The translations under genes were made by a program, and so were the position numbers. Under the pieces are notes generated by a model, which was not told the DNA's origin, did no database searches, and saw nothing but the letters and a program-made list of their open reading frames with translations. Below, piece by piece: positions 40,553 to 50,590 of a DNA stretch of 64,000 nucleotides. This stretch comes from Micrasema longulum (Eukaryota; Arthropoda; Insecta; Trichoptera; Brachycentridae): positions 149,240 through 213,239 of the forward strand of contig JAGVSM010004270.1 of NCBI GenBank assembly GCA_022494885.1, written 5' to 3'. Position 1 is the first letter of the stretch. Every line of letters starts with the position of its first letter.

Positions 40553-40684
40553 CTATGTTTAAACATCCATATAAATTCACACCTAAAAACATCTCATTTC
40601 TCTTCCTAAATATTTTCTTTCCTGTCTCTTTATTTCTTTTCCCCATTTAATACTGGGGTAATAAATATTCTCAATATATATTCT

Positions 40685-41072
40685 AGTCAACAATATTTTG
40701 AGTTTGTCCAAATTTTTGTAGACAAGGACTGGATTCAACTCCCTGGGGAGCTATTTAAAATATATTACAACAGAGATGAAGACAATTAAAGATAATGTAA
40801 TATAGAAGTCTAGGCATCTTCAGGGCTTATGACATGTCAATGGCTGATTTAAGTGGCCACTTTACACACTGTGTAATATTCTTTAACTTCACAAACATCA
40901 ATAGATGGAAGAATTGAAGGAATATAGATGTTCAAATATGGGCAGAATGGTGAATGTTACACAGTGTGTAAAGTGGCCACTTAAACCAGCCATTGACTGG
41001 TCATAAGCCCTGTAGATGCCTAGACTTCTATATTACCTTCTCTTAAATGTTCTTCCTCTCTGTTGTAATATG
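40685..41072. repeat. Rep-A inverted pair
   Basis: Minus orientation at 40685-40878 (through TGGCCACTTTACACACTGTG) meets plus orientation at about 40880-41072 (starting CTTTAACTTCACAAACATC). The words ATATTACAACAGAG and CTCTGTTGTAATAT lie at the far ends, so the RNA or single strand could fold into a hairpin with arms of about 120 bp. Confidence 0.85.
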
Positions 41073-41183
41073 TTAAATATTCTAGTGTAAAAACACCCTT
41101 TAAATAGATATTTTGTGTCAACCATGCCGAGAATCAATCCAGAGTCCCTTGCATGGTAGGCAAACGCGCTGACGATTACTTCC
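41073..41183 (-). mobile_element. SINE-G head, worn
   Basis: The minus strand has CGCGTTTGCCTACCATGCAA, CTGGATTGATTCTC (decayed B box) and AAAGGGTGTTTTTACACTAG. The first bases of the head are lost. Confidence 0.7.
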
Positions 41184-41184
41184 A

Positions 41185-41290
41185 CAGTACCTTATCTAAA
41201 ATATCATCACTCTGTGTTACGATAAATGTCAATTTTGTTAAACTCCCCATGGGGTGGAACCTGTCTACAAACATTTAGGCGTTATAACAT
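41185..41290 (+). repeat. Rep-A fragment
   Basis: CTGTGTTACGATAAATG, CTCCCCATGGGGTGGAACC, CTACAAACATTTAGGCG match the closing third of Rep-A. Confidence 0.6.
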
Positions 41291-41945
41291 TTTTGTTTAG
41301 GGTCAGATCAATTGACAAAATCGGTACTTGACGGTTTGTCTAAACTTGAATCCATCCCAAGTCACTGCGGTATCATACATTCAGTCAAGTTAAGTTCTGG
41401 GGTTGTTTTCTATTTAAAAAGAGTAATTTTCTCGTTGTGTTCACCCTCAGCGTATAGGGTGCTTCTCCCCTACAATGCGCTCCTATGTCGCCTGCGATCG
41501 CTTGATTAACTTGGGATGAGTAGTCAGTAGAGGGGTGGACGTTAATTGAGCTGTGTTGAAAAATACTTTATAATCGCATCTCAAACGTATTTCAAAACAA
41601 AATCAATTTAAAACATCCGTAAAACGTGTTATCAATTATCTATTAAAGATTCCAAGGGTCGATTTCAGAGTGAGAAGTTATTTGTGCTCATGATGAACAT
41701 TTCAAAGTGAAAGATAATAATTATTTACTGAAATCTACTTCTAAAACCCTTCTTCCTCTTCGTTTATTTATTTTATTTACATTTTTTTTGTCTCCATTTG
41801 CTTCATATATCATTATATTTTTTAAAAAAACAAGAAAAAACCCACTTAGGCATAACCTGTGTGTTGGTATACTAAATCTAGAATCTATTTAAAAATCTAT
41901 GGTGTAGATGCATATAAAAATATATTTAAAAAAACAAATTAAATA
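41290..41945. other. Interval with a GC-richer patch
   Basis: The patch at 41330-41530 (AAGTTCTGGGGTTGTTTTC, CAGCGTATAGGGTGCTTCTC, GATCGCTTGATTAAC) looks like a worn interspersed repeat, but no second copy is in the window. Confidence 0.3.
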
Positions 41946-42030
41946 AACATATTACAACAAAGATGAAGGACATTTTAGAGAAGTGAATTTAGAATTCTAA
42001 GCATCCACAAGGCTTCTGACCTGTCGTTCG
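41945..42030 (-). repeat. Rep-A fragment
   Basis: CATATTACAACAAAGATGAA, GACATTTTAGAGAAGTGAAT, CAAGGCTTCTGACCTGTCG. Confidence 0.65.
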
Positions 42031-42032
42031 TC

Positions 42033-42785
42033 ATTATCATTCCCTTTCCGCACCTAATAATAATAATGTTTGGATAATTTATATAGCGTCATTTTTATAA
42101 AAATCACCTCTTATAGTGCATATAGCACTGTATTGGTACACCAATTGCGGCGTATCTTGATCATTTTTGTTGCATGAAGGTAAGACAATTTGTCTCACGC
42201 TTCAAGTACCAGTCCAGGGACTTTTTTTTATTTTTATATAGGAGTTGCTTTATTATTTACCTTGCTTAATATACAAGGTTTACATTTCAAAAGTGGATTT
42301 TTCTGCAATTAAATTTATTTAAATTTATCTAAACTGTTGGGATCAGGAGGGATATACTAATGTGGGCCAATCAGGAACTTCTCAACATTTGCTTATGTGG
42401 AGAGGAAACCACTCAAAACTCTTCAAGAGAAGCCGGCCTGTTGGCAGCAGTCAACAGGCCTTCCGTTCCACTAGAGGAGTGTTCGTCATTTTCTTCCCTA
42501 CTTTGGTTTATTTTACCAATAGCCTGCACTATATTGATCATGTATGATACTACCTCTCGTGTGAGTTCTTTATTACCTATCACCGATGGGATGTCGCATA
42601 GATCTTTACCCAAGCTTCTGCATCGCGCCTCCAGCTGTTGTAAAACAGTCCAGGGACTATGAAATATTCTAGTGTAAATAAACAAATTTTATAAATATAT
42701 TTTACATCAACCATGTCGGGAATCGAACCCGAGACCTCTTGCACGGTAGGCAAATGCCCTGACCATTTCACCACAAAGCCAACAG
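42033..42785 (-). mobile_element. SINE-G split by a LINE insertion
   Basis: The 3' part is at about 42033-42222 and the tRNA-like head at 42646-42785 (minus: GGCTTTGTGGTGAAATGGTC, TTTGCCTACCGTGCAAGAG, GGGTTCGATTCCC). The two halves are the ends of one SINE: the word CAGTCCAGGGACT occurs at 42210-42222 and again at 42646-42658, flanking the LINE. That 13-bp repeat is a target-site duplication. Confidence 0.85.
42223..42645 (-). pseudogene. RNase H-bearing LINE, 3' end, third copy
   Basis: A reversed poly(A) (TTTTTTTATTTTTATATAGG) at 42223, CCTTGCTTAATATACAAGG, and minus-strand frame words Leu-Glu-Ala-Arg-Cys-Arg-Ser-Leu-Gly-Lys-Asp-Leu and Glu-Glu-Asn-Asp-Glu-His-Ser-Ser-Ser-Gly match the C-terminal end of the copies at 24.7 kb. 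The frame is open over about 90 codons, so this insertion is comparatively young. The 5' end is truncated. Confidence 0.85.
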
Positions 42786-42930
42786 GTCATTGGCTGGTTT
42801 ATATTCACTTCTCTAAAATGTCTTTCATCTATTCTGTAATATGTTAATATTAACAGCACCCTAGGGGGTTGAATCTAGTCCTTGTCTACAAAAAATTGGA
42901 AAAACTCAAAACATTGTTGATATGAAATAA
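42785..42930 (+). repeat. Rep-A fragment
   Basis: CAGGTCATTGGCTGGTTTA, TTCTGTAATATGTTAATATT, AACAGCACCCTAGGGGGTTG, CTTGTCTACAAAAAATTGG. Confidence 0.7.
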
Positions 42931-43156
42931 AAATTGAAAGTTACATTCAGTTATTTCTTTTTTGAGTATGAGGAACTGGAAAATAAGAAATACAAAAATA
43001 AAAAAAAATGTAGAGCAAAAAATATCACACACGGTTTTTCAGGGCCAGACCACGAAATTTCAGAAGAACATTCCGCATGGTAAGCTTACAAAAAATCCCA
43101 ATATTTTTTTTCCGAAAAGTCCATTTTTCATGATCTTAAAATGGAGTAAATCTTTA

Positions 43157-43325
43157 ATTTCTCGGACAAGCAGACCTTCCGCAAGCCCCTTCCCCTCCTT
43201 GACAGCAAAATTGCGATAAAAAACGTATTTGACCAACGAAGTGATACGCACCAGACGCGGACAAGGGAAGCGGCTGGGTAGAAGAGGGGTAGGAGTTTGT
43301 GGAGGGACTGCTCGTCCGAGAAATA
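43157..43325. mobile_element. Inner MITE with about 20-bp inverted ends
   Basis: TTTCTCGGACAAGCAGACC at 43158 and GGGACTGCTCGTCCGAGAAA at 43304 are reverse complements with two or three mismatches. The interior is GC-richer than the host element. It could also be an inner stem of the outer element rather than a separate insertion. Confidence 0.6.
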
Positions 43326-43365
43326 AAAAATTCACTACATTGTGAGATTACATTTTTAAAATTTT

Positions 43366-43556
43366 AGGCGGCCTCCGTGGTGTAGTGGTCAAGACGCTTG
43401 ATTCACGCACGGAAGGTTCCGAGTTCGATTCCCGGTGAGAACACAAAATTTGAAATGTGATTTTTCTCAAGCCTGGGTGCTCTGTGATGTAACTCACCAC
43501 TGTAATTAGGCCTCCTGGCCTGTTCTGGTGCAAAAAAAATGTAAAATGTAAAAAAA
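43366..43556 (+). mobile_element. SINE-2, full length
   Basis: GGCGGCCTCCGTGGTGTAGT (A box), CTTGATTCACGCACGGAAGG, CCGAGTTCGATTCCCGG (B box), GATGTAACTCACCACTGTAA and a tail of A-rich sequence ending at about 43558. It is the cleanest SINE-2 in the window and lies inside the MITE between the inner element and the right arm. Confidence 0.9.
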
Positions 43557-43639
43557 AAAAATGATTATGAATTTTTTAAAGCTTACCATGAAGAATGTTC
43601 CTCTAAAATTTCACGGTCTGGCCCTGAAAAACCGTCTAT

Positions 43640-44280
43640 ATTAAGTTAGGAAAAAATACGAAAACACATTGTTAAGTACCGAATTTGATTTTTTATACTG
43701 GCAACTAATATATGCCCGTAAATATCTCGTTCCTACCTAAATCCTTCCTTTTTCAAATTGTTGTTCTACCGTCCTGTGAGCGAGTCACACCGTGAAAAGT
43801 GTTTCTCTGATAAATTCTCATCATATTCTACATCTGCATACTTCGGACAAAGTGCAATTAGTGTTACATAAACAGTCTAAAATATGCATTTCATCATCAT
43901 CTACACGATACCGGTATCCGTGCAAATAACAAAAGTAAAGTGCTTCATGAAATAAATAATCGAAAGAACTTAAAAGCGAGTAAACAATTTCCATACAGTC
44001 AACAAAATTTAAATTCCCGCTGTTATCGGTGTACAAAGCCTAAAAAGTATTCAGCTGACCATACATTTCTAAAACGTTTATCTGGAAAAGAAAACTATGT
44101 CATTTTTGTTCCAGTTTACATACGAGTATGTATGAATTATTAGAAGAAGCGAGGCTTAAATTATCATTTTCCGTTTAGTTTTTCCATTGTAGATGACAAG
44201 ACAAAAAGCCTTGATTTATCAGTTCCATACGCAGCATAATATTGATAATAAAGTAGAATAGAATTCGTTAGTTAAGTACA
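43640..44280. other. Interval with a Cys-rich short frame
   Basis: At about 44015-44070 a plus frame has Ser-Arg-Cys-Tyr-Arg-Cys-Thr-Lys-Pro, faintly like the start of a retroelement gag zinc knuckle, but the spacing to the next His is wrong. Otherwise nothing recognised. Confidence 0.25.
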
Positions 44281-44282
44281 CC

Positions 44283-44338
44283 TTGATAAAGAAGCTTGTA
44301 AAGCTTTTAAATCGGTCGGTAGAAAAATTAAAAATATA
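44283..44338 (+). repeat. Penelope-type terminal repeat, worn
   Basis: CTTGATAAAGAAGCTTGTAA, AGCTTTTAAATCGGTCGGTA is the AAGCTT-family end with a changed GAAA box (TAAA), so any ribozyme would be dead. Confidence 0.6.
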
Positions 44339-44339
44339 T

Positions 44340-44812
44340 AGGTTTTGAGTTTATCCAAATTTTGGTAGACAAAGACTGAATTCAACTCCCTGGGGAGCTG
44401 TTTATATGAACATATCACAACAGAAATGAAGAACATTTAAGTGAAGGTAATATAGAAGTCTAGGCATCTACAGGGCTTATGACCTGTCATAAGTTATGAA
44501 GTTATGAAGAAGTATAGAAATTGAAAAAATAACATTTTCAGGCGTTGCCTAGTATGTAGGTGAAATAATTCAATTAGATGAATCCCACCCGTATAAATAA
44601 AGGTTTCAGCCCTTTAACTTCACAAACATCAATAGATGGAAGAATTGAAGGAATATAGATGTTCAAATATGGGCAGAATGGTGAATGTTACACAGTGTGT
44701 AAAGTGGCCACTTAAACCAGCCATTGACAGGTCATAAGCCCTGTAGATGCCTGGACTTCTATATTACCTTATCTTAAATGTTCTTCATCTCTGCTGTAAT
44801 ATGTTAATAAAA
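44340..44812. repeat. Rep-A inverted pair
   Basis: Minus orientation at 44340-44490 (GTAGACAAAGACTGAATTCA, CAGGGCTTATGACCTGTC) is followed by plus orientation at 44500-44812 (CAGGCGTTGCCTAGTATGTA, GGTTTCAGCCCTTTAACTTC, both dyads). The right copy is nearly identical to that at 40.88-41.07 kb. Confidence 0.85.
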
Positions 44813-44814
44813 TA

Positions 44815-45180
44815 TAGGTGGTTAAAAACCGAGCTGTTTTTATTATTTTTTTTAATGTGAATAACCACAAAATTCAAAATCACTTGCAAACGGGTGGAGG
44901 CATATAAAAAAAACAACACGAAGTTAGTGCTTCCAATATAAATAGATCAAACAAGGTACGTTATTTAATGGTAGTATTGAGCTCCTGTCCAACCTTTTAG
45001 ACTGTTTTTTAAAAAAATATTTGTTAATGTAATATTTATAGAGTTATTTTGTTTATTCATTACTGGTTTTATTTTTATTATTGTTATCTTCGGTGAAAAA
45101 TGTTAATGTCAACTAAATAAGATATATTTGATAAAACCTTGCAAATAATAAAAGCAAGGTACAAACAATTTGCAAATTTG
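44815..45180. other. Interval with Penelope-type flank
   Basis: GTGGTTAAAAACCGAGCTGT, AATGTGAATAACCACAAAAT, CACGAAGTTAGTGCTTCCAA at 44818-44940 match the terminal-repeat flank at 63.64-63.72 kb. The remainder is AT-rich. Confidence 0.5.
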
Positions 45181-45184
45181 CTCT

Positions 45185-45556
45185 TCAAAGAATTCAAAGT
45201 ACTAAATATTTATCAACAGTATATATTGAGAACGGTAGTGGTTACACACATAGAGACATTTACCCAAGCGTCAACCACAACCATAATACAAGATACTCTA
45301 ATAGGGATCTGATACTAAGTGAAGGGGTCAACACTGTTCTGGCATCGAGACAACACTATTACGTAGGCAAAAAGGTCCATAACCTTTTGCCAGAATCGTG
45401 GAAAGACGGTAGTGTTGTCAAGTTGCGGAAATGTTGACTTTGCTCTTTCATGGCATTGGCGCAGGGAGTCAGAAAAGTTGATGCATGCCACGGATTGGAG
45501 ATTCTTACTGGATGTCGAAAATAAAATATAAAAATAAGAAATAATTTAAAAAAAAA
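45185..45556 (+). pseudogene. LINE C-terminal region, HNTR family
   Basis: Frames contain Tyr-Gln-Gln-Tyr-Ile-Leu-Arg-Thr, His-Asn-Thr-Arg-Tyr-Ser-Asn-Arg-Asp-Leu-Ile-Leu, Gly-Val-Asn-Thr-Val-Leu-Ala and Gly-Lys-Lys-Val-His-Asn-Leu-Leu-Pro-Glu. This parallels the minus-strand copy at 17.74-18.03 kb. Two frameshifts; A-rich tail at 45520-45556. Confidence 0.8.
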
Positions 45557-45595
45557 AAATTATAGATGGCAACCATGAAGTTTCGCATAAATAAA

Positions 45596-45690
45596 TTGTG
45601 TATGTTTTTATGAATGTATGTATGTGTATGCGCATATGTGTGTGTGTATATATGTGTGTGTATATACATATATATATACACATAATATAA
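45596..45690. repeat. TG/TA dinucleotide-type microsatellite
   Basis: GTATGTATGTGTATGCGCAT, GTGTGTGTATATATGTGTGT and TACATATATATATACACATA, partly self-complementary. Confidence 0.85.
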
Positions 45691-45789
45691 AATGGATGGC
45701 TATAAAAAAATGAATAGTGGAGCCAGGTAGAGGTAAAATGGATTGTCTCATTCGCCCATACCAATATTAAATCAACTGCTCCACAAGTG

Positions 45790-46035
45790 TATAGCTTATG
45801 TTAGGTTTTTGTTATTTTCATTGTGTGTTTTGAATTATATATAATAATATGGATGTACCTTGTTTTTAAAACTGTATAAATATTTTTTAATTATCTTCGA
45901 TTTTTTAAGTTAGTCTTCTTTATTTATTCTCAAATGTAATTTAAAAAAAGTATATTGTTAAGTGTCCTCGACACGGGAAACCCCAGTGAGGTCACATCAT
46001 TTTTATTATTAATATAGTTTGTAAGCAAAAATATG
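45790..46035 (+). mobile_element. LINE 3' end
   Basis: GTGTCCTCGACACGGGAAAC, CCCAGTGAGGTCACATC and a closing TATGAATAAATAAATAC. No protein motif remains. Confidence 0.5.
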
Positions 46036-46098
46036 AATAAATAAATACATATATGTATATATGTGTATATGTGTATGTATATGTATCAAAATGTGTAT
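46036..46098. repeat. TATG-type microsatellite
   Basis: ACATATATGTATATATGTGT continues with ATATGTGTATGTATATGTAT, directly after the LINE tail. Confidence 0.8.
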
Positions 46099-46129
46099 AC
46101 GAATAAGTTTGTATTTTATTTGTCGGTGC

Positions 46130-46270
46130 TCTCTATTAATTTGTTTACTATTATAATATATTAAAATGTAATCGCCGAGCTTGGAACGGGGTATGTACCC
46201 TTGTTAGTTGGGCAATGTGAACATAAAATTGTATTTTGATAAAGAGTGTACATAAATAAATAAATAAACT
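46130..46270 (+). mobile_element. LINE 3' end with AAAT tail
   Basis: AATCGCCGAGCTTGGAACGG, TATGTACCCTTGTTAGTTGG, GCAATGTGAACATAAAATTG and a closing AATAAATAAATAAAC. Confidence 0.55.
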
Positions 46271-47735
46271 AAGAAAAAATATAAAAAATAATAAAACAGA
46301 GAAAATTGTATTATTTAATATAATTCACGCCGATTTTTAACCCAGAACTTGATTGAATGGTAGAAAAATGATGCTGATAAATATAATATATTCATTTTTA
46401 AACTATTGTATGTTCTATTTTTGCAGTAACTTGAAAATATATTAAACCTGAAAATGACTTTTTAAATAAAACTCTTGTCACGCGAGTTTTTCCACGTAGT
46501 TTCCCGTGGAAGTAGTTCCGTGAATCAACTTATCACGGAATAAACCCACTCACGCCCGAAGTAATTTGGACATTTTTATGACTTCAATTTATTTCAGGAA
46601 AACGAATTATTTATCGTTTCTATGGCCCGGTGTGTTCTGGCGTTAATAAGGTGGGATATGTTTTATTTCGTAATAATTATTTGATGAACACCTGTGTAGC
46701 CAATAATATAAAGCTTTTCCGGTCAGGTACTTCGGGTAATATGATAACCCATTACGATACCTCTCCTATAAATAAAATATAAGCAGAGTATTACTTCGCT
46801 ACTGATATAAAAATAGGAATAAAATAACAATAAAAGGATGATAACTCTGTAGGGTCTATAGTCCATAGTCCATAGTCAAGGACACACACGTGTTAAATTA
46901 GTTCACCCAAAGTAGACTAATGTATAACATTAATATAATAATATTTTAATATCATCCTACCTTTTCATCGGATTTATTATTTAAAGAGGCCAAAGTCCTT
47001 TCAATTAGACAAATCTATTATAAGTCATGTCTGATCAACTTTTGGACCACAAGTAGTAAACAAAGAACACAACAGGAAATAATGATTGATTCCAAACTTT
47101 CAGCATTTTACTACTTTTAAAATACATGCACTATCCTGGATTCAAACTAAAGATATGAACTCGTTTTTTCAATGATATGTTTTGTTGCCCTTTAATAATA
47201 AGTCATATTTTTGTGTTTTTTTTATATTTTTTCTTTTCTTTTCTAATTACTTAAAAAAAAATACAGAATATTTAATTTTTTCATTCTTATGTTACACAAA
47301 AATTTTATAACTGTCCGTTATTTATTATAAGAGCAAAAAGTCATTAACATTTTCTTGTATAAACACGAACAGGCCATGCCTTTGTAGGATTTTTTGTTTA
47401 CTATTAATATGTCTTCCATTAGTATGTAATTATGCTTTGTTTTTTGAATACTCTGTTTTACCTCTTATGTTTATTGTAAAAAAAAAACTCAAATGATAAC
47501 TAACAACTGACGATCGGTAAAAAAATAAATAAAACAACGTACTTATGGCCAAATTTTACACGTATCAAACCCCCCTTCTAAAACGCAAAAGTCTAAGTGA
47601 GTCAAACTGAAAAAAAACGACTTTGAAGATTTTGATATTCGCAATGTTTGCAAACCTCATATAATATTGTAGGTACTGAATATAATTATATTATTATACA
47701 TATTTAATAACAATAATTATTTATACAAAAATAAA
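46270..47735. other. Mostly low-copy interval
   Basis: The longest stretch here with few repeat signs. A GC-richer core at 46480-46760 includes CACGTAGTTTCCCGTGG and a triple CCATAGTC at about 46858-46880. No frame or RNA gene recognised. Confidence 0.3.
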
Positions 47736-47995
47736 TCATCATCATTCCTTTCCGCACCTACCGGTGCATAGGGCACTGCATTGGTAAACCAATTGCAGCG
47801 TATCTTGATCATTTTTGTAATATGAAGGTAAGATGATAAGTCTTACGCTTCAGGTGCCAGTCCAGGGACGATAAAATATTCTTATGTAAATATACTAATT
47901 AAAAAAATATATATCATGTCAACCATGTCGGGAATCGAACCCGAGTCGTCTGCATGGTAGAAAAATGCACTGACCACTACACCACAAGACCGACT
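47735..47995 (-). mobile_element. SINE-G, full length
   Basis: The minus strand reads GGTCTTGTGGTGTAGTGGTC (A box), a worn anticodon arm, CGGGTTCGATTCCCGAC (B box), then ATTTTATCGTCCCTGGACTG, GCGTAAGACTTATCATCTTA, CAATGCAGTGCCCTATGCAC and GGAAAGGAATGATGATG. The (ATG)n-like tail probably reflects the LINE that mobilises it. It gives the overall length, about 260 bp. Confidence 0.85.
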
Positions 47996-48189
47996 GAAAA
48001 AAAAATATATGTGAATATCCTAATTATTTTAAGTATCCAAAGTTTTGAAGACAATACCTGGAATGAACCCCATCGGGAGTGATCAATATTGATATATTAT
48101 ACCAGATATAAAAAACCTTATTTTAAATATTTTTATTTTATTAAACTTTTTGAACATTATGTTATTTGCACGTTAGCGGGCTTATTGCC

Positions 48190-48600
48190 AAATAGAAACT
48201 TCTTCCAACCAACCAAAATAATAATAGTTTTATTTTTATAATTCAAGTTACAAAACATATTCAATAGAAAATGAAGATTAAAAAGCTTAAGATATATAAA
48301 AATAGAAATAAACGTATTAGTTTATAAATAACCTTAAATCAAAACTATAACTCACTGGGAAAAGGAAAAAAGAGGAAAAAGGAAAGAAGGAGAGATTAAG
48401 GAAGAGAAAGGAGATGTTTCTTCAGACGTGATTTAAACAGAGATACTGTAGTAACATCTTTGAAGGTAGATGGGTGATGATTCCACAGTCGAGCCGCGTG
48501 GATACTATGAGTTGGAGAAGGAGGAATTGTAGATGGGTATTAAAAGAGTGCTTTGAGAATTAAACCGAAGAGGTAAACCATGAACTTTTTTATATTTTTT
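48190..48600 (-). pseudogene. LINE C-terminal fragment with AT tail
   Basis: The minus strand has Pro-Ser-Pro-Thr-His-Ser-Ile-His-Ala-Ala-Arg-Leu-Trp-Asn and Val-Thr-Thr-Val-Ser-Leu-Phe-Lys-Ser-Arg-Leu-Lys-Lys-His-Leu, the RLWNxLP...FKSRLKxHL ending of a LINE protein. The 3' UTR ends with the reversed TTTTATTTTTATAATTC near 48230. The remaining frame is open over about 60 codons. Confidence 0.75.
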
Positions 48601-48749
48601 TATTGAAATTTTTCCCACATAAGTATTCTTCTACACATTTTTTTTTTAATTCACGCCAAAATGCAAAAGCAGTTTTTTGCAGAGATTTCTCTCTTTAAAC
48701 ATTTTGGTAACACAATATAATAATGTTTACATAAAATATTAAAAAATCT

Positions 48750-49075
48750 TAAATATATCAATAAAATAAATGTTTAAAAAAATTAAACACAAGTAAATCA
48801 AGTCTTTTTTGATAACGAAATATATAAATATATATAATATAAAAAATAATAAACAAACACTTTTTTTGACACTGTTTTAAATTGTTTGGTTTCCCCCTTT
48901 TTTGTTTTAACTTACTAAATTTAGAATTTAAGAAAAAGATTTTTAAAACCAATATTACTTTGTTTTTATTTATATCACTATTCTTTATTTCGTCCGGGAG
49001 TCTCTTTACTATGCGAGGGAGTATATAAGCGTGAAAATAAGCGTTAAAATTTTTCACACAGGTATATAGGAGCGT
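48750..49075 (-). pseudogene. Possible LINE C-terminal fragment
   Basis: The minus frame (99 codons) has Ala-Tyr-Ile-Leu-Pro-Arg-Ile-Val-Lys-Arg-Leu-Pro-Asp-Glu-Ile-Lys-Asn, similar to a (Y/F)xPRxxxxWNxLPxEI ending. The rest is AT-rich and low complexity. Confidence 0.45.
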
Positions 49076-49084
49076 TAGGACTAT

Positions 49085-49415
49085 GAAGTTTTACAGGAGG
49101 GAATATAAAAGCCTAGGCTTTAACAAGGATTATGACCTGTCTTTGGCTAGTTTAAGTGGCCAGTTTACACACCGTGTAACATTCATCATTCTGCCTATGT
49201 TACCAATGAAGTTAAAGAGCTCTTTGGCTTCGCGAAGGTTAACACATGGAAGAATTGAATAAATATATATTTAGACGTTGGCAGAATGGTGAACGTTGCA
49301 GAGTGCGTAAAGTGGCCACTTAAATTAGCCAATGACAGATCATAGACCTGTAAATGCCTGGACATCTGTATTCCTTTCTGTAAAATGTTCATCATCTCTG
49401 TTGCAATATATTCAA
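49085..49415. repeat. Rep-A inverted pair
   Basis: Minus orientation at 49085-49215 (CTTTGGCTAGTTTAAGTGGC, ACACCGTGTAACATTCATC) meets plus orientation at 49225-49415 (ATGGAAGAATTGAATAAAT, GTAAAGTGGCCACTTAAATT, CATCTCTGTTGCAATATATT). The LINE at 49416 begins exactly where this copy stops. Confidence 0.85.
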
Positions 49416-50590
49416 GATAAATCAGGTGTCCCTCAAGGTTCGCATCTTGGACCCTTATTTTTTATTATTTATATCAATGATATAAGTTTATGCATTCAAA
49501 ACTCAAATTTTTTGCTATACGCTGATGACAATAAAGTATTTAAAATTGTGTCTTCAATAAATAATTGCGAAGTTCTTCAAGCTGACTTAGATAGAATCTG
49601 TTGCTATTGCAAGGACAATCAGTTATTATTGAATTCTGATAAATGTCTTGTCATGTCATTTACTCGAAAGAAAAAAAGTATACCATTTGACTACAAACTA
49701 TCTGGGAAAATTGTCAATCGTTCAATGAAAGCGAGAGATTTGGGTGTACCGATGGATGATGAGCTTTTATTTAGAGATCACATAAATACAATAGTAGATA
49801 AGGCGTACAGAATCCAAGCCTTTCTCATCACCAAATACATTCAAACTTCTTTACAATACTTATGTGCGAAGTCAACTCGAATTCGCTTCATTAGTATGGT
49901 CCCCTCAATATAATGTATATATTAATCAAATTGAAAACATTCAAAAGAAATTTATAAGGAGCCTGGAATATCGTTTTGGCAACATTAAAAATGATTACGG
50001 CGCATCTTTGATCAATTTTAATATAGAATCACTACGAAAAAGGCGCCATACATATGATTTAATTTTTCTTTTCAAAATTCTCAATAATATAGTTGATTCG
50101 CCGTATCTTTTACAAAATATTGGTTTCCGTTGTCCTCTTCGCTATACTAGATTAAATTCCCTTTTTTATGTACCAATTTGTAAAAACAATTAAACCTCGA
50201 ATTCATTCATTAGACGTACCTGTAGAAATTATAACGGACTCAGTATTGATGTAGACATTTTTAACTGCACGTTGCATTTGTACAGAAAATTTCTTCATGG
50301 GGTCGATTATTTGGGATAGTTGCTGAATGTGCATCTTGAGTGGTTTATGCTATGTATATGTACCGCATATAATGTATATGTTTGTGTATGTTTTATATGT
50401 GCGTTCATGTGTGTGCGTAGATGACTCTGAGTGTACATTCGGTATTTTTATTTATTACCTCCATGGAAAACGCAAATGTCAACAATTATTCTTTTCTCAC
50501 TTAAAATTCTTTTTTTTTTTTGTCACATTTAATGTTTGTATCTTTTTAATTTATGAAAACTTAATTGGTTTTTTTATGTTAAAATAAATG
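49416..50590 (+). pseudogene. Jockey/CR1-like LINE, RT to 3' end, one frameshift
   Basis: The frame opens in RT motif B (Ser-Gly-Val-Pro-Gln-Gly-Ser at 49422-49442), then Pro-Leu-Phe-Phe-Ile-Ile-Tyr-Ile-Asn-Asp-Ile and motif C Tyr-Ala-Asp-Asp (49518-49529), whose two Asp are catalytic. Asn-Ser-Asp-Lys-Cys and the thumb follow. A frameshift near 49860 moves to Glu-Phe-Ala-Ser-Leu-Val-Trp-Ser-Pro-Gln-Tyr, then Leu-Arg-Lys-Arg-Arg-His-Thr-Tyr-Asp-Leu-Ile-Phe-Leu. A stop at about 50191 leaves another 40 codons open behind it. The 3' UTR has CATGTGTGTGCGTAG and ends TTAAAATAAATG. 5'-truncated at motif B; the best preserved LINE here. Confidence 0.9.

Larger units (their letters stand above)
43031..43636. 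mobile_element. MITE with about 63-bp inverted ends
   Basis: Left arm 43031-43094 (ACGGTTTTTCAGGGCCAGAC, ACATTCCGCATGGTAAGCTT) and right arm 43572-43636 are reverse complements with few changes. The inside holds no transposase. Two other elements lie in it (43157-43325 and a SINE-2), so the unloaded element would be about 230-250 bp long. No target duplication could be read. Confidence 0.85.

Noticed and set aside
42360..42662. 100-codon plus frame
   Set aside because: It is the antisense of the RNase H-bearing LINE tail on the minus strand.
43060..43335. 91-codon minus frame
   Set aside because: It lies across two nested inverted-end elements and has no motif.
44000..44080. Retroelement gag zinc knuckle in the Cys-Tyr-Arg-Cys frame
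   Set aside because: The spacing to the next His and Cys does not fit CX2CX4HX4C.
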